In this document: positions 27,448 to 38,071 of the stretch, in pieces
Position numbering within the stretch: position 1 is the first letter of the stretch
How the letters are laid out: every line of letters begins with the position of its first letter
Assembly: GCF_009687845.1 (NCBI RefSeq)
Contig: NZ_BLAD01000045.1
Span: 1-64,000 of the forward strand
DNA: 64,000 nt
From: Acrocarpospora corrugata
Lineage (GTDB): Bacteria > Actinomycetota > Actinomycetes > Streptosporangiales > Streptosporangiaceae
Direction of reading: 5' to 3'
The notes under the pieces: generated by a model
The model's database searches: none
What the model saw: only the letters and a program-made list of their open reading frames with translations
What the model was told of the DNA's origin: nothing
Program-made: the position numbers and the translations under genes

Positions 27448-28581
27448 ATGAGCATCACTCTCTCCGACGCCGCCATCGTCACCCCCAACGGCGTACACCA
27501 CGGCTGGCTCACCATCGAAGACGGCCGGATCACCCACATCGGCCACGGCGAGGCCCCCGGCAACGGCCTCAGCCTGGGCGGGCGGACGGTCGTGCCCGGC
27601 TTCGTGGACATCCACGTGCACGGCGGCGGCGGAGCGGGTTACCCCTCAAGCTCGGCCGACCAGGCCCGCCAGGCGTTCGCCTTTCACCAGCGGCACGGCA
27701 CCACAACCGCGCTGGCCAGCCTGGTCACCGCCCCACTGGAATCCCTGGCCGCCTCCGCCGCCACCCTGGCCGGCCTGTGCGCCGAAGGCCTCCTCGCCGG
27801 AATCCACTTCGAGGGCCCCTACATCTCGGCCGCCCGCTGCGGCGCCCACCCCCCCGGCCTGCTCCGCACCCCCTCGGCCACCGAATTCGCCGACCTGATC
27901 AAAGCGGCCAACGGCCACGCCCGCATGTTCACCCTCGCCCCCGAACTCCCCGGCGCCCTCGACGCCATCCGCGAATGCACCGCCTCCGGCGTGATCGCCG
28001 CCATCGGCCACACCGACGCCACCTACGAAGAGGCCACCGCCGCCATCGACGCCGGCGCCACCGTCGCCACCCACCTCTTCAACGCCATGCGCCCCCTCAA
28101 CCACCGCGACCCCGGCCCGATCACCGCCGCCATGACCGACGACCGCGTCACCGTCGAACTGGTCAACGACGGCGTCCACCTCCACCCCAGAATCATCGAC
28201 CTGGTCCTCGCCGCCGTCCCCCCCACCCGCGTCGCCTTCATCACCGACGCCATGGCCGCCGCCGGCATGCCCGACGGCGACTTCACCCTCGGCTCCGTCC
28301 AGGTCGAAGTCCGCCAAGGCGTAGCCCGCCTCGCGGGCACCCCCACCATCGCCGGCAGCACCCTCACCATGGACACCGCCTTCCGCAACGCCATCCACAC
28401 CAACTCCCTAACCCTCCCCGAGGCCGCCCAGGTAACTTCCCTGACCCCCGCCCACATCCTCGGCCTCTCCCACGAAATCGGCTCAATCACGGTAGGCAAA
28501 AAAGCCGACCTGGTAATCCTCAACCCCGCCCTTGAGGTAACCGCCGTAATGAAGTCCGGCACCTGGCTCACCCAGCCCTAA
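27448..28581 (+). CDS. nagA: N-acetylglucosamine-6-phosphate deacetylase
   Basis: 377 residues from the ATG at 27448, with GGAGG eight bases upstream; an in-frame ATG at 27433 would place that ribosome-binding site inside the gene. It is an amidohydrolase fold: metal-binding PGFVDIHVHGGGG, GIHFEGPYIS with the metal-ligand Glu, AIGHTDATYEEA, ATHLFNAM, and FITDAMAAAG with the catalytic Asp. It converts GlcNAc-6-phosphate to GlcN-6-phosphate, which feeds peptidoglycan precursor synthesis (via glmM at the right end of the window) or glycolysis. No pts or nagB gene is adjacent. Confidence 0.96.
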   Translation: MSITLSDAAIVTPNGVHHGWLTIEDGRITHIGHGEAPGNGLSLGGRTVVPGFVDIHVHGGGGAGYPSSSADQARQAFAFHQRHGTTTALASLVTAPLESLAASAATLAGLCAEGLLAGIHFEGPYISAARCGAHPPGLLRTPSATEFADLIKAANGHARMFTLAPELPGALDAIRECTASGVIAAIGHTDATYEEATAAIDAGATVATHLFNAMRPLNHRDPGPITAAMTDDRVTVELVNDGVHLHPRIIDLVLAAVPPTRVAFITDAMAAAGMPDGDFTLGSVQVEVRQGVARLAGTPTIAGSTLTMDTAFRNAIHTNSLTLPEAAQVTSLTPAHILGLSHEIGSITVGKKADLVILNPALEVTAVMKSGTWLTQP

Positions 28582-28737
28582 CCCACCCCAGATGTGCCTG
28601 CCCTTGCCCGACGAAGCCGGCATCGCCGCCAGGGCGACCTATCGGGGGCGGGCGGAGGCACGAACAAAGTGTGGGCTTGTGGCGGCTGCCTACGGAGGGT
28701 GCGAGGCCGGGCGGTACACGGAGACTCCTGCGGATGC

Positions 28738-30120
28738 TCAAAATTTCGTAGTGGCATCCGTTATGGATACGGAGCGGATCTGGTCGGGGGTCAGGCCTTT
28801 TACATCTCGCAGGTCCGCGCCGCGCAGGTCCGCGCCGGTCAGGAGCGCGCCGCGCAAGTCCGCGTCGCGCAGGTCCGCGCCAGTCAGGTCTGTCTCTACC
28901 AGGCCCGCGTTGATCAGATCCGCGAAGCGCAGGTCCGCGTTGGACAGGGTCGCGTAGTTCAGGTTCGCGCCGATCAGCTGCGCGCTGGTCAGGTCCGCGC
29001 CGTACAAGTTCGCGTGGGTCAGTTCCGTGTTCTTCAGTTCCGTGCCGATCAGTTCCGCACCGCGCAGGTTCGCGTTGTTCAGGTCCACGCGGTTCAGGAA
29101 CGTGCCGCGTAGGCCCGCGTCGGTCAGATTCGCGCCGTTCAGGTACGCACCGGTCAGGTCGGCATCGGTCAAGTCCGCGTCGGTCAAGTCCGCGCTGTTC
29201 AGGTACGTGCCCTTCAGGGTCGCCTCGCTCAGGTCCGCGCTGTTCAGGTGGACGTCGTTCAGGTCCGCGTCGTTCAGGTCCGCGCCATTCAGATCCGTGC
29301 CATTCAGCTTGGCGTCCTTCAGGTTTGCGCCGCTCAAGTTCGCGCCGCTCAGGTCCGCGCCGCTCAGGTTTACGCCGCTCAGGTCCGCGCGCGGGAATCG
29401 AGTTTCGGAGAAGTCGGCTCGGTCGATTGGCACGGCGAGGGTCGGTGCGATGGTAAGGGCGGCGTACACGTCGGCCGGCAACCGGATTGGTTCCATCGAC
29501 CAGAGATCGTTGGGCGGTTGGGTGCACTGTTTGGGTGGGGGTTTGGGTGTGCAGAAGTCGTGGTTGCGGACGAATGCGGCGAGGACGTTTTCGATGGTGG
29601 GGCGGTCGCGGAGGGAGTCTTTGGCGATGCGTTGAAGGGCGTAGATGGCTCCCAGGCGGACATCGGCGGCCGGCGAGGCGAGTTGTTGGACGGCTTGGGT
29701 GTAGCGGTCAGTGATCTGTGCTTCCTGGTTGGCGGTGAGGGCTTGGGCGGTGTAGTCGAGGGTGCCTGCCGTGTAGTCGAGGGTGCGGGCGGTGAACAGG
29801 ATTCCGAGGATGACGGCGGTGGAGGTGATGAGCGCGGTAATGGCCTGGAAGGGGCGTTGGCGGTGGGCGTCCCAGAGCTCTTGACGTTCTTTGGCGGTCA
29901 GCGCTTCGAGTTCTTCGGGGGCGGGCCGGTTGACGGGTGGGCGGCGGCGGAGAAAGCGGCCGAGCCAGGAGGCAGCGCGGGGCTTGGGCGGTGTGGTGAC
30001 TGTGGCAGTGGCGACTGGGGCAGTGGCGACTGGGGCAGTGGCGTCCGGCGCGGCGCGTGGGCGGCGGTTCAGGTGAGCGTATTTGCGGGTGACCCGTCGC
30101 GGGGGGTGAGGGGTGGACAT
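28738..30120 (-). CDS. pentapeptide-repeat membrane protein
   Basis: 460 residues from the ATG at 30120; the frame continues upstream to 30270 but the extension looks non-coding. The N-terminal 95 residues are basic and Pro/Ala-rich with PVATAPVATATV. A membrane helix follows (about 102-122, AITALITSTAVILGILF), then a short internal duplication (LDYTAGTLDYTA) and a region with RYTQAVQQLASPAADVRLGAIYALQRIA common to this architecture. The C-terminal half is about 45 tandem pentapeptides of the A(D/N)LxX type, predicted to form a right-handed quadrilateral beta-helix. The repeat shows in DNA as a 15-bp periodicity at 28820-29395. Function unknown; some pentapeptide proteins mimic DNA, but this one is membrane-anchored. 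No ribosome-binding site is evident before the start. Confidence 0.85.
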   Translation of the reverse strand: MSTPHPPRRVTRKYAHLNRRPRAAPDATAPVATAPVATATVTTPPKPRAASWLGRFLRRRPPVNRPAPEELEALTAKERQELWDAHRQRPFQAITALITSTAVILGILFTARTLDYTAGTLDYTAQALTANQEAQITDRYTQAVQQLASPAADVRLGAIYALQRIAKDSLRDRPTIENVLAAFVRNHDFCTPKPPPKQCTQPPNDLWSMEPIRLPADVYAALTIAPTLAVPIDRADFSETRFPRADLSGVNLSGADLSGANLSGANLKDAKLNGTDLNGADLNDADLNDVHLNSADLSEATLKGTYLNSADLTDADLTDADLTGAYLNGANLTDAGLRGTFLNRVDLNNANLRGAELIGTELKNTELTHANLYGADLTSAQLIGANLNYATLSNADLRFADLINAGLVETDLTGADLRDADLRGALLTGADLRGADLRDVKGLTPDQIRSVSITDATTKF

Positions 30121-30230
30121 GGGTTCAACGTTAGGGATCAGTTGATCGCTGGTCAGCGGACTGGTTGTCGGTATTTGACCGGGTGATCCGAAACGTGCTG
30201 CCGTGGTGACGGTGGTATCGGATGTGGCAA

Positions 30231-30268
30231 GACACCAAACTGGCCGCGCCAGAGGCACGGCCAGTGTC
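30231..30268 (-). terminator. hairpin downstream of guaB3, probable terminator
   Basis: GACA at 30231-30234 pairs with TGTC at 30265-30268, enclosing CTGGCCGCGCC (30240-30250), an AGA loop, and GGCACGGCCAG (30254-30264); the main arms are complementary but for one position. It lies about 70 bp after the guaB3 stop on the minus strand, without a strong U-tract. The core resembles the hairpin at 33233-33251 in loop and arm sequence. Confidence 0.5.
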
Positions 30269-30283
30269 ACAGCGTGGTCAGTG

Positions 30284-30352
30284 TCACAGCGGTGGGGTCA
30301 CAGCGGTGGGGTCACAGCGGTGGGGTCACAGCGGTGGGTCACTGCGGTGGGG
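30284..30352. repeat. 14-bp tandem repeat, five units, overlapping guaB3 stop
   Basis: Unit TCACAGCGGTGGGG occurs at 30284-30297, 30298-30311 and 30312-30325, as a 13-bp form at 30326-30338, and with one change (TCACTGCGGTGGGG) at 30339-30352. A degenerate copy starts at 30267. The last unit encodes the C-terminal APPQ and stop of guaB3 on the minus strand, so the array looks like duplication of the gene's own 3' end into the spacer. Confidence 0.9.
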
Positions 30353-31454
30353 CTACGACTACCTCGACGCGCTGGAATTCCTTGATGTCGGAGTAGCCGG
30401 AGGTGGCCATGGTGCGCTTGAGGGCGCCCATCAGGTTCATTGAGCCGTCGGCTACCGAGGAAGGGCCGTGCAGGATTTCGGCGAGGGTGCCGATGGTGCC
30501 GAATTCGACGCGGCGGCCTCGGGGGAGGTCGGGGTGGTGGGCTTCTGAGCCCCAGTGGAAGCCTCGGCCGGGGGCTTCGGCGGCGCGGGCCAGGGGGGAG
30601 CCGACCATGACGGCGTCGGCGCCGCAGGCGATGGCCTTGGCGATGTCGCCGGAGCCGCCCATGCCGCCGTCGGCGATGACGTGGACGTAGCGGCCGCCGG
30701 ATTCGTCCATGTAGTCGCGGCGAGCGGCGGCGACGTCGGAGATGGCGGTGGCCATCGGGACGACGACGCCGAGGACGTTGCGGGTGGTGTGGGAGGCACC
30801 GCCGCCGAAGCCGACCAGGACGCCGGCCGCGCCGGTGCGCATCAGGTGCAGGGCGGCGGTGTAGGTGGCGCAGCCGCCGACGATGACGGGGACGTCGAGT
30901 TCGTAGATGAACTGCTTGAGGTTGAGCGGTTCGGCCCGGCCGGAGACGTGCTCGGCGGAGACCGTGGTGCCGCGGATGACGAAGATGTCGACGCCCGCGT
31001 CTATCACGGCCTTGTGGTGCTGGACGGTGCGCTGCGGCGACAGCCGGACGGCCGTGGTGACGCCCGCCTCGCGGATCTCGGTGATCCGGCGGCCGATCAG
31101 GTCGTCCTGGATGGGCGCGGTGTAGATCTCCTGCAAGCGCCGGGTGCCGGCCTCGGCGCTCAGGGTGGCGACCTCGTCAAGCAGGGGCTGCGGATCCTCA
31201 TACCGAGTCCAGAGCCCTTCCAGGTCGAGGACGGCGAGCCCGCCGAGCCTGCCGATCTCGATCGCGGTGCGCGGTGAGACGACGCTGTCCATCGGGCTCA
31301 CCACGACCGGCGACTCGAACCGGTAGGCGTCTATCTGCCAGGAGATCGAGACCTCCTCGGGGTCCCGCGTCCGCCTGGACGGCACGATGCCGATCTCATC
31401 CAGCGAGTACGCCCGGCGGCCGGTCTTGCCACGGCCGATCTCCACCTGAGTCAT
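30339..31454 (-). CDS. guaB3: GuaB3 family IMP dehydrogenase-related protein
   Basis: 371 residues with the actinobacterial GuaB3 opening VEIGRGKTGRRAYSLDEI(G/A)IVPSRRTRDPEEV. It has an IMPDH/GMPR TIM barrel without CBS domains: [66 protein letters not shown]. The catalytic loop that reads SICTTR in the adjacent guaB reads ASHTTR here, so the usual active-site Cys position is His. It follows guaB by 50 bp on the same strand, so the pair is probably one transcript. Family biochemistry is only partly resolved, and the gene could be a regulatory or divergent relative rather than an active dehydrogenase. Confidence 0.93.
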   Translation of the reverse strand: MTQVEIGRGKTGRRAYSLDEIGIVPSRRTRDPEEVSISWQIDAYRFESPVVVSPMDSVVSPRTAIEIGRLGGLAVLDLEGLWTRYEDPQPLLDEVATLSAEAGTRRLQEIYTAPIQDDLIGRRITEIREAGVTTAVRLSPQRTVQHHKAVIDAGVDIFVIRGTTVSAEHVSGRAEPLNLKQFIYELDVPVIVGGCATYTAALHLMRTGAAGVLVGFGGGASHTTRNVLGVVVPMATAISDVAAARRDYMDESGGRYVHVIADGGMGGSGDIAKAIACGADAVMVGSPLARAAEAPGRGFHWGSEAHHPDLPRGRRVEFGTIGTLAEILHGPSSVADGSMNLMGALKRTMATSGYSDIKEFQRVEVVVAPPQ

Positions 31455-31504
31455 TTGTTAGTCCTCGCCCAAGTACGTGTGCAGTACGTGTTGCCCTACG
31501 TACT

Positions 31505-32989
<1,485 letters not shown>

Positions 32990-33139
32990 CTACGCCCCTC
33001 CCCACCGCAAAGGGCCCGCCCTAAGCCCTTGCCCGCTCAGTGTAGTGTCCGCCTCACCACCCCCACTCCCCTCCTGTGGATAACCCCGCGCACCCCCACC
33101 CACCAGCCCGGCAACCCCGCCCCTTAAGTCGTATGTCCC

Positions 33140-33251
33140 GGCTTGGTCGCGCCGGTGTCTGGACTGAGGAAGGCAGGGAGCGCAGCGACCGGAGAGACGA
33201 GGGAAGACACCGGCTAAGGAGCGACCAAGCCCGCCGCGCCGAAGGCGCGGC
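33140..33251. repeat. structured intergenic repeat element with nested perfect stems
   Basis: GGCTTGGTCGC (33140-33150) pairs perfectly with GCGACCAAGCC (33221-33231), and directly inside it GCCGGTGTCT (33151-33160) pairs with AGACACCGGC (33205-33214). That gives a 21-bp stem with one 6-nt bulge and a purine-rich 44-nt top. A second hairpin follows at once: GCCGCGCC (33233-33240), GAA loop, GGCGCGGC (33244-33251). It lies between divergent guaB and the regulator pseudogene. The second hairpin resembles the one at 30231-30268, so this may be a dispersed REP-like repeat; a structured RNA is the alternative. Confidence 0.6.
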
Positions 33252-33279
33252 AAATGTAAACGACCTGGGGACGACTCCG

Positions 33280-34288
33280 ATGCGCACCACCAGCACCCGA
33301 GCCGGTGAGCCGAGCGCCGACCCGCTCGCGCAACTCGGCCTCAGCCCGGCCCAGACCAGCCTCTACGCCGCCGTACTCCGCCTGCACCGCGCCGGCCTCG
33401 ATGAGATCGCCCTGGCGGCGGACACCCCACTGGACGAGGTGGCCGGGGAGCTGGCGGGCCTGGTCCGGCTGGGCGCGGTGGACGAGCAGGCGGGTGAGTA
33501 CCTGGCCAGGCACCCGGCCGCCACGATCGGCCGCCTGATCGCGGCCAGGCTGGACCGGCTGGCCCAGGAGAGCCGCCAGATCGACGACGTGCTGGCCGCC
33601 ATCGGCGGCCTGACCGACCAGTACGACGCCGGCCGCGACCACCAGACCTGCACTTCCCCATCGAGTTCGTCAGCGGCGCGGACGAACTCTACGAAAGCAT
33701 CGTCGGATTGGCGCTCCAGTCGCCGCCGGCCGATCTCGTCTCGGCAATCCCGGACCAAAGAACAATGAATGATTTCGTACAAAAATATGCCGACCCCTGG
33801 ATCAAGGCCGTGGAAGACAAGCTGCTTTCGGCACGCCTGGTCGTGCCCGCGGAGTCGCTCGCCGTACCGGGCGTGAAGGAGGCGCTGGCGCGCCTGACCC
33901 GGGCCGGTGCGGGGGTGCGCGTGCTGGATCGGGTGCCGAGCTGGTTCTTCGCGCTGGGCCGGGACGCGGCGGGGCTGCCCGCCGAGTGGGGCGGCTCGCT
34001 GCCGGGCAGCGCGTACAACTGCTACCTGGTCAGGCGCCGATCGTGGTGGACGCGCTGCGCGCCCTGTTCGAGGCGCTGTGGGCCCGCGCCACGCCGCTCC
34101 GCTATCCGCCGGGCGCCGTGCAGGTGCTCCGGCTGGCCTCCCAGGGTCTGTGCGACGAGACGATCTCCCGCGTCCTCAATCTCTCGGTACGGACCGTTCG
34201 CACCAGATCCGCGGAAGCGATGAGCGAGCTCGGCGTTCAGTCCAGGTTTCAGGCCGGAGTCGAGGCCACGCGGCGCGGCTGGCTGTAA
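33280..34288 (+). pseudogene. frameshifted TrmB/LuxR-type transcriptional regulator
   Basis: Three frames must be joined to read one protein of about 336 residues. The first (33280 to about 33648, GLSPAQTSLYAAVLRLHRAGLDEIALAAD) is a TrmB-like winged-helix start. The second (about 33649-34031) reads DLHFPIEFVSGADELYESIVGLALQ through PGSAYNCYLV. The third (about 34031-34288) reads QAPIVVDALRALFEALWARATPL and ends in a LuxR-type helix-turn-helix, VLRLASQGLCDETISRVLNLSVRTVRTRSAEAMSELG. Restoring one base at about 33648 (CAGACC to CAGGACC) and one at about 34031 (GTCAGG to GTCCAGG) would mend the gene. It is either a recent pseudogene or two single-base sequencing errors in short GC runs. As given it cannot produce a full regulator. 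Confidence 0.7.
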
Positions 34289-34337
34289 TGAGGCCCATCA
34301 AGCCCATCAAGTCGTGTCCTGGTCATATGGTGGGATC

Positions 34338-34715
34338 GTGCTGGAAGACGTCCCCCGCGACCCGTTCGCGGACGACCCGAACGACCCTGCCGTGGAGCTG
34401 GGCGAGCTTGACGACCCCGAGCCGCTGACGAGTTCCGAGCGGGACGAGGCTCTGACCGATCTGGCCGACGTCGAGGTGTTCCGTTCCCTGCTGGAACCGC
34501 AGGGAGTACTCGGGCTCGTCCTGGATTGCCCGGAATGCGGAGAACAGCACTACTTCGACTGGGACCTCCTGCGCGGCAACCTCCGCCAGATGATCGACAA
34601 CGGCCGCCCTCAGGTGCACGAACCGGCGTTCCAGCCCGACCCGGCCGACTACGTCAGCTGGGAATACGCCCGCGGCTACGTCGACGGTGTCATCGACACC
34701 GAGGAAAGCCGCTGA
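34338..34715 (+). CDS. DUF5319 family protein
   Basis: 125 residues from the GTG at 34338, which has GGTGGG four bases upstream; the frame extends a few codons further to 34314. Highly acidic, with DVPRDPFADDPNDPA near the start and a conserved CPECGEQHYFDWDLLRGNLRQM core containing a Cys pair that may bind metal. The family is restricted to actinobacteria and is the equivalent of the gene between guaB2 and rsdA in Mycobacterium tuberculosis (Rv3412), in the same convergent orientation. Function unknown. Its last 40 bp overlap the end of the small RsdA-like gene on the other strand. Confidence 0.85.
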   Translation: MLEDVPRDPFADDPNDPAVELGELDDPEPLTSSERDEALTDLADVEVFRSLLEPQGVLGLVLDCPECGEQHYFDWDLLRGNLRQMIDNGRPQVHEPAFQPDPADYVSWEYARGYVDGVIDTEESR

Positions 34716-34837
34716 GCGTCGTAGAAGCTGTCCACATCGGCGACCAGCGCCCGGAGCACCAGGATCGCCGGATCCGACGACCGGACCGCCTCCCGGCGGG
34801 CCAGCGCGTCGAGCACCACGTCAACGTCGTGTGTCAC
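34676..34837 (-). CDS. 53-residue RsdA-like anti-sigma-D peptide
   Basis: The GTG at 34837 overlaps the stop of the sigma factor gene (GTGA), and the TAG is at 34678-34676. The product reads [18 protein letters not shown], then [16 protein letters not shown], then a short tail. This resembles the N-terminal sigma-binding segment of mycobacterial RsdA (from memory, DLLLDALAEREEV ... DALAALLGQWRDD). The position, immediately after a SigD/ShbA-type sigma gene and convergent with DUF5319, is exactly that of rsdA in mycobacteria. Unlike RsdA (about 300 residues, membrane helix and outer domain), it stops after the binding segment, so it would be a cytosolic mini anti-sigma factor. The frame is shorter than most gene finders accept and is probably unannotated. 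Confidence 0.65.
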   Translation of the reverse strand: MTHDVDVVLDALARREAVRSSDPAILVLRALVADVDSFYDAQRLSSVSMTPST

Positions 34838-35460
34838 GCAATCGACTCTAGCTCTGCCATCTGACGTAGTCGGGCAAGAGCGCGATGCTGGGCCACCCGG
34901 ACCGCCCCCGGCGACATGCCGAGCACGTTCCCGGTCTCCTCCGCCGACAGCCCGGAGACCACCCGCAGAATGAGCAGCTCCCGCTGGTTCTCCGGCAGCC
35001 TGGACAGCAGCGCCCGCGCGTGCTCGGCCTCGATATACCGGACCACGGTCTCCTCGGGTCCGGGCCCCTCATCAGGCCCGTCCGGAAGATCCTGGGTCGG
35101 TACGGCGCTGCGCACCGAACTCCGCAGCGCGTCCGCCACCTTGTGGGAAGCGATCCCGAACACGAACGACGCGAACGGGCGGCCCATGTCGCGGTAGCGC
35201 GGCAGTGCCGACAGCACCGCGATGCACACCTCTTGGGCCACATCATCCGCGATGTGGTAATGACCGGAGACCCTCCCCAGCCGGGCCCTGCAGTAACGCA
35301 CTACCATCGGGCGCAATTGGCCCAGCAGCGATTCAATTGCTTTGCGATCTCCTGACACGGCAAGGCTGGTCAGTTCCCTGAGGTCGGACTCATCCGATCT
35401 CGTCGCAAGCCTTACCCCAGTTGCGGCGTCGGCGACGCATCCCTCGGTCACGTTAGGCAT
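34834..35460 (-). CDS. ECF-type RNA polymerase sigma factor, SigD/ShbA-like
   Basis: 208 residues from the ATG at 35460 (MPNVTEGCV); longer frames up to 35595 exist but run into the promoter region. Sigma region 2 is [25 protein letters not shown] through [47 protein letters not shown]. Region 4 is [45 protein letters not shown]. Gene context (groEL upstream, DUF5319 and guaB downstream) matches mycobacterial sigD and streptomycete shbA, the latter a sigma factor known to drive transcription of the principal sigma gene hrdB. The RsdA-like peptide gene is translationally coupled to its stop, the usual layout for a sigma/anti-sigma pair. Confidence 0.9.
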   Translation of the reverse strand: MPNVTEGCVADAATGVRLATRSDESDLRELTSLAVSGDRKAIESLLGQLRPMVVRYCRARLGRVSGHYHIADDVAQEVCIAVLSALPRYRDMGRPFASFVFGIASHKVADALRSSVRSAVPTQDLPDGPDEGPGPEETVVRYIEAEHARALLSRLPENQRELLILRVVSGLSAEETGNVLGMSPGAVRVAQHRALARLRQMAELESIA

Positions 35461-35598
35461 GATGCCCGCCACGATCGTGCATGTCCCCATGGTGGACGGA
35501 TACGGATTGGTCACATTGACGCGTCGATAACCTGGCGTAATCGGCCGATCACTGAGGCGTTTGAACATTTCAGAAGAAAGCCAAAATCGCGGCAATTG

Positions 35599-35615
35599 TG
35601 TCAGATGTTCTGACA
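35599..35615. promoter_or_regulatory. operator-like palindrome upstream of the sigma gene
   Basis: TGTCAGA (35599-35605), TGT, TCTGACA (35609-35615): a perfect 7-bp inverted repeat with a 3-base spacer, about 140 bp before the sigma factor start. It may be a binding site for a dimeric regulator; which one cannot be told from sequence. Confidence 0.35.
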
Positions 35616-35676
35616 GGTCAGGGGCGGTACCGACGCCTTATCCGGTTGTTAGGTTTACCGGTTCCTATATAGAAGA

Positions 35677-35706
35677 ACGGCCCCCGCCTCAAGTGGCGAG
35701 AGCCGT
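35677..35706 (-). terminator. groEL terminator
   Basis: Read on the minus strand, ACGGCTCTCGCC and GGCGGGGGCCGT form a 12-bp stem (two G-U pairs) with a 6-nt loop, followed by TTCTTCTAT. It starts 24 bp after the groEL stop and separates the chaperonin operon from the sigma factor gene downstream. Confidence 0.75.
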
Positions 35707-35729
35707 ACTTCCCTGATTTCTACTGTCCG

Positions 35730-37370
<1,641 letters not shown>

Positions 37371-37383
37371 TCACGGGAGGAAT

Positions 37384-37422
37384 CCCGGCCAGAAACCCCG
37401 GACAGAAACTCCGGACAGAAGT
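37384..37422. repeat. 13-bp tandem repeat (three units) in the groES-groEL spacer
   Basis: CCCGGCCAGAAAC (37384-37396), CCCGGACAGAAAC (37397-37409) and TCCGGACAGAAGT (37410-37422) stand head to tail, 38-76 bp before the groEL start. They would be transcribed into the leader between groES and groEL. Confidence 0.85.
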
Positions 37423-37425
37423 GAA

Positions 37426-37454
37426 AGCCCCGGGTACTGGAGGCACCCGGGGCT
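37426..37454 (-). terminator. intercistronic hairpin between groES and groEL
   Basis: AGCCCCGGGT (37426-37435) and ACCCGGGGCT (37445-37454) are perfect complements with a 9-nt loop. The hairpin starts about 10 bp after the groES stop and is followed on the minus strand by TTCACTTC. It may be a partial terminator or an mRNA processing site that sets the groES:groEL ratio. Confidence 0.6.
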
Positions 37455-37464
37455 CTTGCACGTC

Positions 37465-37776
37465 TTACTTGTCGATGATGGCGAGCACGTCACGGGCGGA
37501 GAGCACCAGGTACTCCTCGCCGCCGTACTTGACCTCGGTCCCGCCGTACTTGCTGTAGAGGACTACGTCGCCCTCGGTGACGTCGAGCGGAACCCGCTTG
37601 CTGCCGGACTCGTCCCAGTTGCCGGGACCAACCGCGAGGACCTTGCCCTCCTGCGGCTTCTCCTTGGCGGTGTCCGGGATGACCAGACCGGAAGCGGTGG
37701 TCTGCTCGGCCTCAAGCGGCTGAACCACGATGCGGTCGCCGAGCGGCTTAACGGGAACCTTAGTGGCGGTCGTCAT
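37465..37776 (-). CDS. groES: 10 kDa co-chaperonin GroES
   Basis: 103 residues. The family core [44 protein letters not shown] contains the mobile loop, and [33 protein letters not shown] follows. It caps the GroEL chamber. It is the first gene of the CIRCE-controlled groES-groEL unit. Confidence 0.97.
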   Translation of the reverse strand: MTTATKVPVKPLGDRIVVQPLEAEQTTASGLVIPDTAKEKPQEGKVLAVGPGNWDESGSKRVPLDVTEGDVVLYSKYGGTEVKYGGEEYLVLSARDVLAIIDK

Positions 37777-37870
37777 GATCGGACCTCCCCTTCAGATTGC
37801 GATGAGTGAGCTGAAGAGGCGACCAGTGGCCTGCCGTCGCGGGTGTCAGACCTGCCTCGTCGCGTTTTGA

Positions 37871-37897
37871 TTGGCACTCTCCCTAGGTGAGTGCCAA
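37871..37897. promoter_or_regulatory. CIRCE operator (HrcA binding site) of groES-groEL
   Basis: TTGGCACTC, nine bases, GAGTGCCAA: a perfect inverted repeat with the standard N9 spacing and one symmetrical change from the consensus TTAGCACTC/GAGTGCTAA. It lies about 95 bp upstream of groES. Established knowledge: HrcA represses chaperonin genes through this element and releases it on heat stress. Confidence 0.95.
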
Positions 37898-38071
37898 AAC
37901 GAAACAGTATGCACAACCCCCGAGTCAGTCAACACGAACTCCAGTCGCAGGTCAGATGAGCCTTCCGCCACCCGCGAACACCACCCCGCGGGACGAGGGC
38001 CCTAACAACGGGAACATCACCGGCAATGATGATGAATCATCAGAGACTCCAGCCGACGGTAATGTAGCGGG

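Noticed and set aside
28820-29395. Regular repeats that could suggest a CRISPR array
   Set aside because: The period is 15 bp with no spacers, and it encodes pentapeptides; no cas genes are present.
28594-29635. Several plus-strand frames of repeated Val-Arg or Phe-Arg residues
   Set aside because: They are shadows of the pentapeptide-repeat coding sequence, whose 15-bp periodicity gives open repetitive frames on both strands.
34838-35729. Search for WhiB3/WhiD or BldM genes, expected beside this sigma factor in other actinobacteria
   Set aside because: No four-Cys WhiB motif or BldM-like receiver was found between groEL and guaB; the space holds only the sigma gene, regulatory sites and the small RsdA-like gene.
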